From Cyanophora paradoxa (Eukaryota; Glaucocystophyceae; Cyanophorales; Cyanophoraceae): 64,000 bases of DNA. The position numbers were made by a program, and so were the translations under genes. Shown in pieces: positions 43,470-52,647 of the stretch. Every line of letters begins with the position of its first letter. Position 1 is the stretch's first letter. Location of the stretch: NCBI GenBank assembly GCA_004431415.1, contig QPMI01000031.1, positions 28,604 to 92,603 of the forward strand, in the 5' to 3' direction. The notes beneath the pieces were generated by a model. The model made no database searches and was not told where the DNA came from. It worked only from the letters and a program-made list of their open reading frames with translations.

Positions 43470-43791
43470 GAACCGAGCGCCGCCGTCTTTGGAGCCTTGC
43501 TGGTGCGTGGTCGAACGAGTACCCCCGGCAGGAAGTTCCCCCGGGCAAAGCCGCCGGGGCAAAGTCGCCGGGGCAAAGTCGCCGGAGCACTGTCGCGGTT
43601 TCCGGAGCGCCGGATCTGGAGCTGTGTTCTGCTAGCGTCCGAAGTGCTGTCGGCGGGGCAAGCGGTCAAAGTGCTGTCGGCGTGGAAGCGTGGCACGTGG
43701 CGCTCGAAAAGGTGCGCCGGATGCCTTCTTTCCGCATGCGCACCCATATATAGCGGCCTTGCGCGTGCGTCCGTGCGGCCTCCCTTGACAG
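43470..43791. promoter_or_regulatory. Bidirectional promoter-like repeat, copy 3
   Basis: A shorter version of copies 1 and 2 (matches from GGAGCCTTGCTGGTG to CCTCCCTTGACAG), again between a minus family gene (start 43444) and a plus MNAHEETKR gene (start 43807). Confidence 0.6.
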
Positions 43792-43806
43792 TAGCGTCTC
43801 TCAGGG

Positions 43807-44697
43807 ATGAATGCACACGAGGAGACGAAACGCAAACTCGAAGAGAGCGAACAGGAGGTTGATTATGAGCTTGAGACGGAGGAAAGCGGCCCGGCGCGTG
43901 CGGAGAAACGTGCGCGAGATGAGGCGTCGCGGCGGCAGCTCGAGAAGCAAGCGTCAGCGGAAGCGGTGGCGGAGATTCATCGACGTCTGCGGAAGGCTGA
44001 GGAGCGGGCTGCAGCCGCCAAGAACGACGCAAGAGCTCTCAGCGACGACGAAGAAGTGGAAGAGCGGCCAAAGGAGGTTCCGTGTCGTACCTGTGTCGAG
44101 AACCCATCATCCCCACTGTGCATATGCGCCATCATCCTGGGTATCGAAAGTGCCAGCACTTTGCACGAACTCCCTATGGACGTTCGGCCCTTCGCTAATT
44201 TGGCGCTTCGGATTGCCAAGCTCCACCGGCAGTCGCGGGCCTTCGACATCCTCCCCCAGTCGGGCGAGGACAGCGATCGCGAAGGAGAAGGTGAGGACAC
44301 GAATTACTGCACCACCCTGATTGAATCTCTGCCGTCGGAGGGGGAGGGGAATCTGGACCTGAACAGTGCGCATGGCCTTCTGTTTTAATTTACCCCGAGA
44401 AATTTTGCTTTCACAGAGCCAGTGATCATGAGCACAGGGGGACTCTGGGAGGACATCTGTATGGTCACCCTCGAAGGTTTTCAAGTGGTGAAGAGCCCGC
44501 TGCGCATGTTTCAGCTCTGTGATGGTGGTTTCCGCGTTTGCGATCCTCTTCATCCGTCCGTGGATGAAGCGCTTCGCGACCTCTGCGGACTCTGCCTCAG
44601 CAACAGCGACCTCGAGTTCTTTAGGGACATTTCCAAGCGCCTGAAAGAAAAGCAGGCCACTGAACAAGCACGCAAGCACATTTTGCATGACTTTTGA
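43807..44697 (+). CDS. MNAHEETKR family protein, unknown function
   Basis: Two exons, 43807-44365 and 44417-44697 (TGA), joined in phase 1 across a 51-bp intron with GTGCGC donor and CACAG acceptor. The N terminus is a charged coiled coil (MNAHEETKRKLEESEQEVDY, then EKRARDEASRRQLEKQASAE). The middle has CRTCVENPSSPLCIC, possibly a metal site. The C-terminal exon has MFQLCDGGFRVCDPLHPSVD. About 279 residues. Paralogous at its start to the gene at 40317. Role unknown. Confidence 0.75.
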
Positions 44698-45083
44698 CAT
44701 CTTGCATGTACCTTTGAACAAGCACGCAATAGTATACTGCAGCTGAAGCTTGAGCACCTCAACCTCGGAACCAACCTCAACGGGGCCGGGGCAGGGGGGG
44801 GCACGTAATTGTATTCGGAAACTTTAACTCTTCGATGGTTTTCGCATACATAGTTCTCTGGAGAATTCCAACTCTTCGATTTATGCGATCGCGGCCGCGG
44901 CAGCCATGCCCCAAGGCGCTCTGAATTCGAATTCGAGAAGACAATACTGCTACCAATCTCTGTGCACAAGAATCTCTGTTCGGCTAGCTTGCATGGCGCC
45001 GGCGGCCACCGCTAGCGTGCATGGCGCCGGCGTGCAATTCGAATAAGATGCAGCTGTCGGACCGCTAGGGGCCTTGACACTGG

Positions 45084-45723
45084 CTAGGATCCTGTAACGG
45101 TTGCCAGGAAGGGTGCATGCTCGACTTCCGGGATGATTTCCTTCATTGCCACGTAGAACAGGTCATCCGGGGATGGCCCTGGACTCGACGCCTGTGCACA
45201 TGCACGCGTGAATTCGGGAATGCCGCATCAGAAATCGAGGTAAGAAGCAAAGATCGCTTGCACCAGCGGCTCGAAGCACCGGCTAGCTGGGTCGTACCGA
45301 TAGAGCGACAGCTCGCGGCGATCAATGGGCACCGGTGTGCAGCGCAATTCCCGGTACGCTTGGGCCAGAAGATCTTTCTCCCACGTCTTTGAAACATACA
45401 GCTTGATTCGCACAGGCCCTGCGCGGTTGCAATTAGGGCGCACTGGCAGAGCAACGATGAACCGGACACATGTGCACCTGTCATTTCAGTGACGCGTGGC
45501 CGAGAAGGGCGGCAGTCCCGAGAACGCGCACCTCGACAGAGCTGCCCTCGAGCTCGTTCTCGAGCCGCGGTAAACGTCGCGGCGTGTATAGAGCAATCAG
45601 CGCTTCCGACTCTGCGACCTGCTCCGCTGTTGGCTCTGGATCGGGTACGAATCGTGAAGTAGGCGGTGCTTTCTTTGGTCTGGGTCTAGTGCCGAGAACT
45701 TTGCGGGGAGCTTTGCTTGACAT
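45084..45723 (-). CDS. Three-exon repeat-domain family member
   Basis: Start Met 45723. Exons 45723-45478, 45418-45264 and 45191-45084 (TAG). Introns are 45477-45419 (59 bp, GTGCAC) and 45263-45192 (72 bp, GTGCAA). Motifs: TAEQVAESEALIALYTPRRL, SSVEVRVLG, then a one-base deletion near 45515 that breaks DCRP, then SKTWEKDLLAQAYREL, LYRYDPASRCFEPL and SPGPSPDDLFYVAMKEIIPE. Confidence 0.72.
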
Positions 45724-45825
45724 TGCTTCTAGAGATGCGCGGCCGCAACGTTAACCCCAATGCCTTAATGTTTACCCCCCGGTGGGATTACCCCCTGGGC
45801 ATACTGACCGTGACTTCGTTCGCGA

Positions 45826-45898
45826 TTCAGCTCTGTGATGGTGGTTTCCGCGTTCGCGATCCTCTTCATCCGTCCGTGGATGAAGCGCTTCGCGACCT
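45826..45898 (+). pseudogene. Partial copy of the C-terminal exon of the 43807 gene
   Basis: 73 bp matching 44510-44582 with one difference (QLCDGGFRVRDPLHPSVD). It is preceded by unrelated sequence and soon reaches a stop at 45945-45947. It lies to the right of the divergent family gene at 45723, like the intact MNAHEETKR genes, and is probably a remnant. Confidence 0.65.
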
Positions 45899-46051
45899 TC
45901 GCGAAATCAATGCCGATACATTAAATCGCGACGAAAATTCGAATTGACAAAACGAAGTACAGCATTCCCTGTTCAAATATCGTGCATGGCGTCGGCGGCC
46001 ATGAATTCCAATAAGATGCAGCTGTCGGGCCGCTAGGGGCCTTGGCACTGG

Positions 46052-46682
46052 CTAGGATCCGGAAACGGTCGCCAGGAAGGGCGCGTGCTCGACATCCGGT
46101 ATTACCGAATTCCTCGCCACGTAGACCAGGTCATCCGCGAATGGCCCCAGCGGACTCGACGCCTGTGCACATGTTCGCGTGAATTCGCGAATACCGGATC
46201 AGAAATCGAGGTAAGAAGCAAAGATCGCTTGCACCAGCGGCTCGAAGCACCGGCTAGCTGGGTCATACCGATACAGATCCAAAGTGCGGAAATCGATTAC
46301 GTACGCATGACAGTTCAGGTCCATGTACGCACGGGCCCGAAGAACTCTCTGCCACGACATTCGAAAGTTTGAAATATCTATCGTGACTCGCACAGGCCCT
46401 GCGCTGTTGCGATTAGGGCTGTTGCGAGGCAAAGATGCAACCGGGTTGGACCTGTCATTGAAGTGACGCGTAGCGGGGAAGGCCGGCAGTCACCGAGAAC
46501 GCGAACCTCGATAGAGCTGCCCTCGTTCTCGAGCCGCGGTCGCGGCGTGATAGAGCAATCAGCGCTTCCGACTCTGCGATCTGCTCTGCTGTCGGCTGTC
46601 GGGACTCTGTCGCTGCTGACTTCCGTGAAGCTTTGGAAGCGAGCTGCTTGCTGCTTGCTGCTGCTTCGTCGCCGCGCTGCAT
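46052..46682 (-). CDS. Three-exon repeat-domain family member (frameshifted in exon 1)
   Basis: Possible start Met 46682. Exon 1 to 46452, exon 2 46398-46235, exon 3 46162-46052 (TAG). Introns are 46451-46399 (GTCCAA) and 46234-46163 (GTGCAA). Motifs: TAEQIAESEALIAL, a frame break near 46550, SSIEVRVLGDCRPSPLRVTS, RMSWQRVLRARAYMDL, LYRYDPASRCFEPL and FADDLVYVARNSVIPD. Likely functional only if the break is an assembly error. Confidence 0.65.
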
Positions 46683-46789
46683 GTTCGAAATCCGCAGGAA
46701 TGCGCAGGCGCACCGTGATCTACTGCGCGCAGGCATGCGCAGGCATGAAATCATGAGCGCCAGACTCGATCTACTCAATCTGCTGGGTG

Positions 46790-46889
46790 CCGCTTTTGGA
46801 GCCTTGCTGGTGCAGTGGTCGGACGGGTACCCCCCGGCAAAGTAGTTCCCCCGGGCAAAGTCGCCGGGGCAAAGTCGCCGGGGACACTT
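46790..46889. repeat. Promoter-like repeat, partial copy 4
   Basis: About 100 bp matching the GGAGCCTTGCTGGTG through GGGGCAAAGTCGCCGGGG part of copies 1-3. It lies to the right of the family gene at 46682, so the arrangement repeats. Confidence 0.7.
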
Positions 46890-46926
46890 GGAGCGAAGAC
46901 GCGAGGAAAGCTCCAGTACGCAAATT

Positions 46927-47131
46927 TAGAGGTATGCAAACCCGCCCGAACCGTGGAATCAACCATTTGAACGCACTGCCGCATACGCAGGTCAAAACCT
47001 CGTCCGGAGCGCCCTGCAGCGGAGCACCTCGGGTTTAAAGCTCCGGTTCTCACAAGTAGAGGTAGGCAAACCTGCAGATCCGTGGAATCAACCATTTGAA
47101 CGCAGCGCGGCACACGCAGGTCGAAACCTCG
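46927..47131. repeat. 75-bp direct repeat
   Basis: 46927-47002 and 47057-47131 share TAGAGGTA(T/G)GCAAACC, then CGTGGAATCAACCATTTGAA and CGCAGGTC. No coding evidence. It lies upstream of the gene at 47268. Confidence 0.8.
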
Positions 47132-47267
47132 GCCGAAACCTCTTGCAACTCCGAGCTCAAGCGGGTACTTGGGGAGAAGCGAGAAGCTCCCGCAGTAATG
47201 CACACGCAAAGGCTGTTCACTCGAGCCCACGCACTTGCAGATGTGCGCCCGTGCCTGTGCTGTGTGA

Positions 47268-49687
47268 ATGCACGTGGACTTGCAGCTGAGTGTGCAACAG
47301 GTTGAGAACACGTTCAGAGCCCTCCTTTTGGATTCGAAGAACACTCCGCTCTTCATTCGTCCGAAGTGGCTTTTCGGTTCGCCGAAGGAGCAGGGAATAT
47401 CGTTCCTTGGAATCGCGTCACCCAATTTCCGGATATGCATTGACAGTACCTTCCTCGCATCGGACAACCACAGAGCAACTTTGGTGCCTCTGTTTGATCC
47501 AAGCATCGTCTACTGCGGGGTGTGGAGTAACAGCACGGAGCACGTCGAAAGGATTCGTAAAACTCTTGATATCCAGTGGCCGTCACTTCGGGCGATCGAA
47601 ATCGACGACCTAGCCACCGCAGCGAAGCTGGACGGAACCTTGCAGAAAGACAGAAGACAAAAAGGTCTCAAATCCGGAATCCAGGATCTTTCTACGGAAT
47701 TTTTGCGTAAGGCGTTCGAGAAACCTGAGGATTTCAGATTCTTCGGGACTGGCTGGGACAGCGCCGAAGTGGACGAGACGAGGCTGGCCTTCGCTTTTCG
47801 GGAATTGGAAACAGGCATCGGGATTATCAAAGTCATTTTAAAAAGGGTGGGGTTGAAGCTGACTTCTGCAAAGTTTTCGCTATCACTATCTATCGCTCTC
47901 GCAAACTTCCGCTATCGTTTAGTATCCGGAGACGAGCAGGAGGTTTGTCCTCGACGTCTGTGATAAAGAGGTGAGCTTGCTTTACTTCTGCTTTTTCAAC
48001 CCGGCTGTTCTGCTGTTAATTATAATCGCAGGATGCACGTGTTGCTCTGGAGCTGAGCAAGTCTGAATGCGTCGACGGTGGAAAAGATGCATCCGCTCCG
48101 ACACTGACACCTTCGATGCAAAAAGAAAAGGATGCTTCGAACAAACCTTTCCCTCCCATTTCATTCGTCCCAGCGCAAGGTGCCTCAAATCTCCAGTCGG
48201 AATGGTCTTCAACCTATGGAGGCTGTCACAAACACACTGGTGACACGATGAAAGACAGTCTATCTATCCCTCGGATAAGTTGAATTCCGGCTCGCAGGTA
48301 CCGGTTCTCAGAATGCCGAACTTCGGGATCCGGAGGAGATTCGATGCTTGCAGCAGCAGGTGAAATCACTTCAGGATGATAACGCCTTACTTCGACAAGC
48401 GAAAGAGCGCGTCGACGGTAAATGCCTTTTTTGCGTTCAGCTATAACTGCTTTCAGTTAATTAGTATCCGCGCGTAATCCCCCGCTGCAGCCCCCGACTG
48501 CAGCGGCTGCAAGGAAAACGCTTTCCTGGTCGCCCAGCTGCAGCGGCTGCAAGGTCGAATCGCTCAGGGGCGCCTTCGTTCATTCTTCTTTTGAAACGTC
48601 TGCAGGCCTCCAGAATGAGAATGCTTCCCTGCTCGCCCAGCTGCAACGGCTGCAAGGTCGAATCGCTCAGGGGCGCCTTCGTTCATTCTTCTTTTGAAAC
48701 GTCTGCAGGCGTCCAGCATGAAAATGCTTCCCTGCTCGCCCAGCTGCAACGGCTGCAAGGTCAAATCGCTCAGGGGCGCCTTCGTTCATTCTTCTTTTGA
48801 AACGTCTGCAGGCGTCCAGAATGAGAATGCTTCCCTGCTCGCCCAGCTGCAACGGCTGCAAGGTCAAATCGCTCAGGGGCGCCTTCTTTCATTCTTCGTT
48901 CGAAACGTCTGCAGGCATCCAGAATGAGAATGCTTCCCTGCTCGCCCAACTGCAGCGGCTGCAAGGTCGAATCGCTCAGGGGCGCCTTCTTCCAGTCTCC
49001 TCTTGAAACGTCTGCAGGCGTCCAGAATGAGAATGCTTCCCTGGTCGCCCAACTGCAGTGGCTGAAAGGTCAAATTGCTCGGGGGCGCCTTCTTTCATTC
49101 TTCGTTTGAAACGTCTGCAGGCATCCAGAATGAGAATGCTTCCCTGGTCGCCCAGCTGCAGCGGACCAATGGTGTTTTTTTAGACTGCTTTTCGATTTAG
49201 GTCTCGATTTGACCGTTTCCCGTGCGTGTAGCTGTGAATGCAGCTCCCCAAGCGCAACTGCAGCGGCTGACCGGTTTCCACTTCGCCGTTTTCTCGGAAT
49301 TGGGATTTCTGAGTGACTGATAATGACTGCAGCTATGAATGCGGGTCTCCAATCTCAGAAGAAAGCTCTTCGTGGTACGCTATCTCACTCCTTCGCGGTA
49401 CATTCAATTTCCGGCCTTGAGTATGGGTATCTTAGATGAAGTCACGACGCTTCGTGGTACGGCGGTTTTCCTCCCCGATGATTTTATGAACGTCGCGGTA
49501 CATTTATGTTTACACCTCGTTCGCGATTCTTTGTAAATGTCAGCTGAAATTGCGACACTGCGAGGTATGGCGGTTCCCCTCGGATGCATTTTTATTTACT
49601 CCGATGCTGATATTGTGATCAGCAAAAATCGACGACCTGGAGGATGCTGAATTCCAGCGCCTGTTCGAAGGCGTGCTCAATATTTAG
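47268..49687 (+). CDS. Unknown protein with coiled coil built from amplified micro-exons
   Basis: Start Met 47268. An N-terminal region of about 190 residues (FRALLLDSKNTPLFIRPKWL; SIVYCGVWSNSTEHVERIRK) matches no family I know. Further exons: YPETSRRFVLDVCDKE, DARVALELSKSECVDGGK and GTGSQNAELRDPEEIRCLQQ. Then comes an array of micro-exons: 48491-48553, six 51-nt exons (48606, 48709, 48812, 48915, 49018 and 49121), 42-nt exons at 49232-49273 and 49333-49374, a 21-nt exon 49544-49564, and a last exon from 49623 ending in TAG 49685-49687. All are phase 1. The 51-nt exons encode repeats of QNENASLLAQLQRLQ, a coiled coil. One exon near 49422 does not fit cleanly. Confidence 0.75.
48554..49171 (+). 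repeat. 103-bp exon-intron tandem array
   Basis: Six consecutive 103-bp units, each made of a 52-bp intron (GTC(A/G)AATCGCTCAGG ... GTCTGCAG) and a 51-nt exon. The units are 90% or more alike by eye. Boundaries fall at an exact 103-bp period from 48554 to 49171. Confidence 0.9.
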
Positions 49688-49908
49688 ACGTGTGATCTTC
49701 GTTTAAATCACAATTGAATTTCAGTATTGCACTGAACCTGCTGTTCAAATACGATTTAATCGGGAAGCTTCCACACAGTGCATACTCAGGCCACGGTCAT
49801 AGAGGAAGGAGGGGGGGGGAAGAGAAGGGGGGGGGAGTGCCGAACTTACCGCGGCCGGCAAAAAAAGCCGGCTTGGCGTGCAGTGCTGCCACAACTCGAA
49901 GCTGCTGG

Positions 49909-50540
49909 ATGGCGAAAGTGAAAGAGAGAGCGCGTATGTCTACAGGCGGAAAAGCTCCTCGAAAGAACCTCGCACAGCGGCCGCGGCCGCCGACAGCGGA
50001 GCAGGTCGCGGAGTCGGAAGCACTGAATGCTCTTTACGCGCCACGACCGCGGCCCGAGAACGAAGGCAGCTTTGTTGACGTACACATTCTCGGCGACTGC
50101 CGGCCTGCCCCGCTACGCGTCACTGCAATGACAGGTGCAAATGTACACCGATTCACCGTTGCTCTGCCAGTGTGCCGTGAACTCAACAGCGCATGCGCAG
50201 GGCCTGTGCGAGTCACGATCCGTGCTTCGGACTCGAATGCGTGGAAGAGCGAGCTACTGGACCTGGCGTTCGAGGAGCTGCACTGCAGTACGCATGTGCA
50301 CCTCGAGGAGCTGGTGCTGTATCGATCTCGGTACGACCAAGCAGGCTGGTACTTCGAGCTTCCGGTGCAAGCGATTGTTGCGTCTTACGGTGATTTCTGA
50401 TGCGGATCTCGCGAATTCACGGGTGCGCGTGCACAGGCGTCGAGTCCGGGGCCATCCCGGGAGATCTGTATTACGTCGCGAGGAGGGATATCATCCCGGA
50501 AGTCGAGCATGTACCTTTCCTGGCGATCAATCAGGAATAG
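49909..50540 (+). CDS. Three-exon repeat-domain family member
   Basis: Start ATG 49909 (alternative 49936). Exons 49909-50134, 50201-50364 and 50437-50540 (TAG). Introns are 50135-50200 and 50365-50436 (GTGCAA donors). Motifs: TAEQVAESEALNALYAPRPR, VDVHILGDCRPAPLRVTAMT, SDSNAWKSELLDLAFEEL, LYRSRYDQAGWYFELP and PEVEHVPFLA. A one-base deletion in a C run near 50460 breaks exon 3. Intron 1 (66 bp) and the start of intron 2 read through in frame up to the TGA inside intron 2. Confidence 0.75.
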
Positions 50541-50639
50541 TTGCAAGTGCCGGCATCCCTTCCCTAGTCCGGATTTCGTAGCCAAAAATACGCGGATGTA
50601 TTATACGTATACGCGGCGGCACGGATACAACAGGAGCGC

Positions 50640-51415
50640 CTAATTGCCAGCGCTGTAGTGCAACACGAGCGCCTCAAATTCTCTCCTACGGCGCTCTATG
50701 TAGTCTCCATCTAAATCTAGATCTAGAGGGTTGCCTCGCATTTCGCGCTCTGCGAAGTCCAGCAACCAGATCCCGCACTAGCGAGCGTGGTCAGCCGTTG
50801 CCACTGGCCACGGGCGGGAGTGAAAACAGCACTAACCTGATGGCCGTCATGCTGCACTGCTCGCTGTACCGATTGGATGACGTCAATTTCATGTTTCAAG
50901 AGAATTCTTGCGAGCTTGCGCGGAGCCTTCGCGCCAATGCTGTCGTAGTATCTGCAGACCTTGCCGTCGATAACCAAGAGTGTCCAGTGTCGTCGGTTGT
51001 TGACGGGGACGAGAGCGCGTGTGCTGGTGCCATTCAAGTGCTCGAGTAACGCTTCTATGTAGGATTCAGCGTCGTGGAGGGCGAGCGGATGTGCGATGAA
51101 CCAATTCTGTGTGACTGCCTCCTTGGCCGCCGCCGCGCGGATGCAAACGAGCGCGCTCTCGATTGCGCTCGATGACAGCCACAAATCCCGGCTGCAGCTG
51201 AAGCTGAGCTGATGCCGAACTAGATCTGCGCTAACGATCTTCGGCCGCGCCTTGACTGTGCCCAGCTCCTCCAACTCAGAAGAGGGCTCTGGGTCACCAC
51301 ACTGCAGCTGTCTTTGCCGCCGTATGCGCTTCTTTAAAACTACAGGAGAGGGCTTCGGATCTGAATCATCACATTGCATATCCCGCCGGCGCTTCGCTGC
51401 CTTCGCGGAGGCCAT
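50640..51415 (-). CDS. Ulp1/C48-type cysteine protease
   Basis: Ulp1-family proteases cleave SUMO or related ubiquitin-like proteins. Start 51415 is MASAKAAKRRRDMQCDDSD (an upstream Met at 51523 is possible); the N terminus is basic and Ser-rich. Catalytic order: His in NNRRHWTLLVIDG, Asp in VCRYYDSIGAK, and Cys in HQ+CGIWLLDFAE. The Cys is created by joining exons across a 59-bp intron (50836-50778, GTTAGT donor, TAG acceptor). Without splicing the active Cys is lost. The end is EALVLHYSAGN and TAG (50640-50642). It lies between two family members and is divergent from the gene at 51907. C48 proteases are also carried by some DNA transposons, so a TE origin is possible. Confidence 0.8.
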
Positions 51416-51906
51416 CTGCGAGGATCCGGAGAACGGACGACCTAGGCCTGCAGGGGAACAAGCCCGCATGAGTTCCAGCGGCGAACTGTAAAGGCAGAGC
51501 ACGAAGCGGGCGTGCACATTCACGAATGCCGAAGTCGACGGCTATATCTATCAACGTTCAACGTTCAGCGCCGTTGATCATGACAGGCCACGCGGCGCCC
51601 GAGTCCACGTCAGCGAGGCTGCCGGCGATGGCTAAGCCTCCGGCTAGCTGTTTTACGCGCTCTAGCTCGATCTCCGACCACCGGTCACCGCCTGAAAGCT
51701 TCGAGACTTGCTGGCGGCATTGAGCGCACGTGTACCCCACTAGTCCCATCCCGGGCCGTCCGGGCCGTCCCGGACGAGACCAAGATCCAGCAATCTAGCG
51801 TCTGCACAAGGCAGCGCGGCGCGAGCTCGAGGAGCGCGACTCCCCAGTTTCCAGTTTTCCGACAGGATCTAGCGACTCTCGGAAGTTTCGAGGCGCGCTC
51901 GCTCTA

Positions 51907-52542
51907 ATGGCGAAGACAAAACAAAAGGCGCGAAAGTACAACGGATCGATTCCTCAGAAGAAAATGCCTACCAAAGCTTCAAGAAAGCGGAAGTCAGAGC
52001 CGGAGCCCGACCCGTCAAAGAAGCAGGTGCCCGAGAACGAGGGCAGCTCTAAAACTGTCGAGGTGCGCGTTCTCGGCGACTGCCGGCCTGCCCCGCTACG
52101 CGTCACTTCAATGACAGGTGCATGCCCGGTTGCATCGTTGCTTCTGCTAGTGTGCCGTGATCTCAACAGCGCATGCGCAGGGCCTGTGCGAGTCACGATC
52201 CGTGCTTCGGACTCGAATGCGTGGAAGAGCGAGCTACTGGACCTGGCGTTCTTGGAGCTGCACTGCAGTACGCATGTGGATGACCGCGGCACTCTGGCGG
52301 TGCATTGGTACGACCCAGCAAGCCGAACCTTCCAGTCGTTGGTGCAAGCGATCTTTGCGTCGTATACGTACGGTGATTTCTGCTGCGGATCTCGCGAATT
52401 CACGGGTGCGCGTGCACAGGCGTCAAGGGCGCAGGGGCCATCCCCGGATGATCTGTTTTACATTACGAGGAATACAGTTGATCCGGCCGTCGAGCATGTA
52501 CCTTTCCTGGCGGATCCGGACGCAGTGATAGAGCTTGACTAG
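51907..52542 (+). CDS. Three-exon repeat-domain family member (intact)
   Basis: Start ATG 51907 (MAKTKQKARKYNGSIPQKKM). Exons 51907-52117, 52181-52341 and 52420-52542 (TAG). Introns are 52118-52180 (63 bp, GTGCAT) and 52342-52419 (78 bp, GTGCAA), phases 1 and 0. Both are multiples of three and lack stops here, so the whole stretch is also open unspliced. Where the other copies have TGA in intron 2, this one has TGC. Motifs: KTVEVRVLGDCRPAPLRVTS, SDSNAWKSELLDLAFLEL, AVHWYDPASRTFQSL and GPSPDDLFYITRNTVDPAVE. No frame damage; best reference copy of the family. Confidence 0.82.
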   Translation: MAKTKQKARKYNGSIPQKKMPTKASRKRKSEPEPDPSKKQVPENEGSSKTVEVRVLGDCRPAPLRVTSMTGACPVASLLLLVCRDLNSACAGPVRVTIRASDSNAWKSELLDLAFLELHCSTHVDDRGTLAVHWYDPASRTFQSLVQAIFASYTYGDFCCGSREFTGARAQASRAQGPSPDDLFYITRNTVDPAVEHVPFLADPDAVIELD

Positions 52543-52647
52543 CCCATGGCCGTGGCTGGAATTGCGTTTGCATGTTCGTGCTCTCATGTATGAATTGTTC
52601 ACTTCGAGTGACTGTCTAGCTGAAATGATTGACAATTGCATGATCGA

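Noticed and set aside
48461-49073. Repeated minus-strand ORFs of about 65 codons
   Set aside because: They are antisense shadows of the 103-bp exon-intron array.
48554-49171. CRISPR-like array (regular repeats)
   Set aside because: Repeat and spacer are both conserved and correspond to exon and intron; the genome is eukaryotic.
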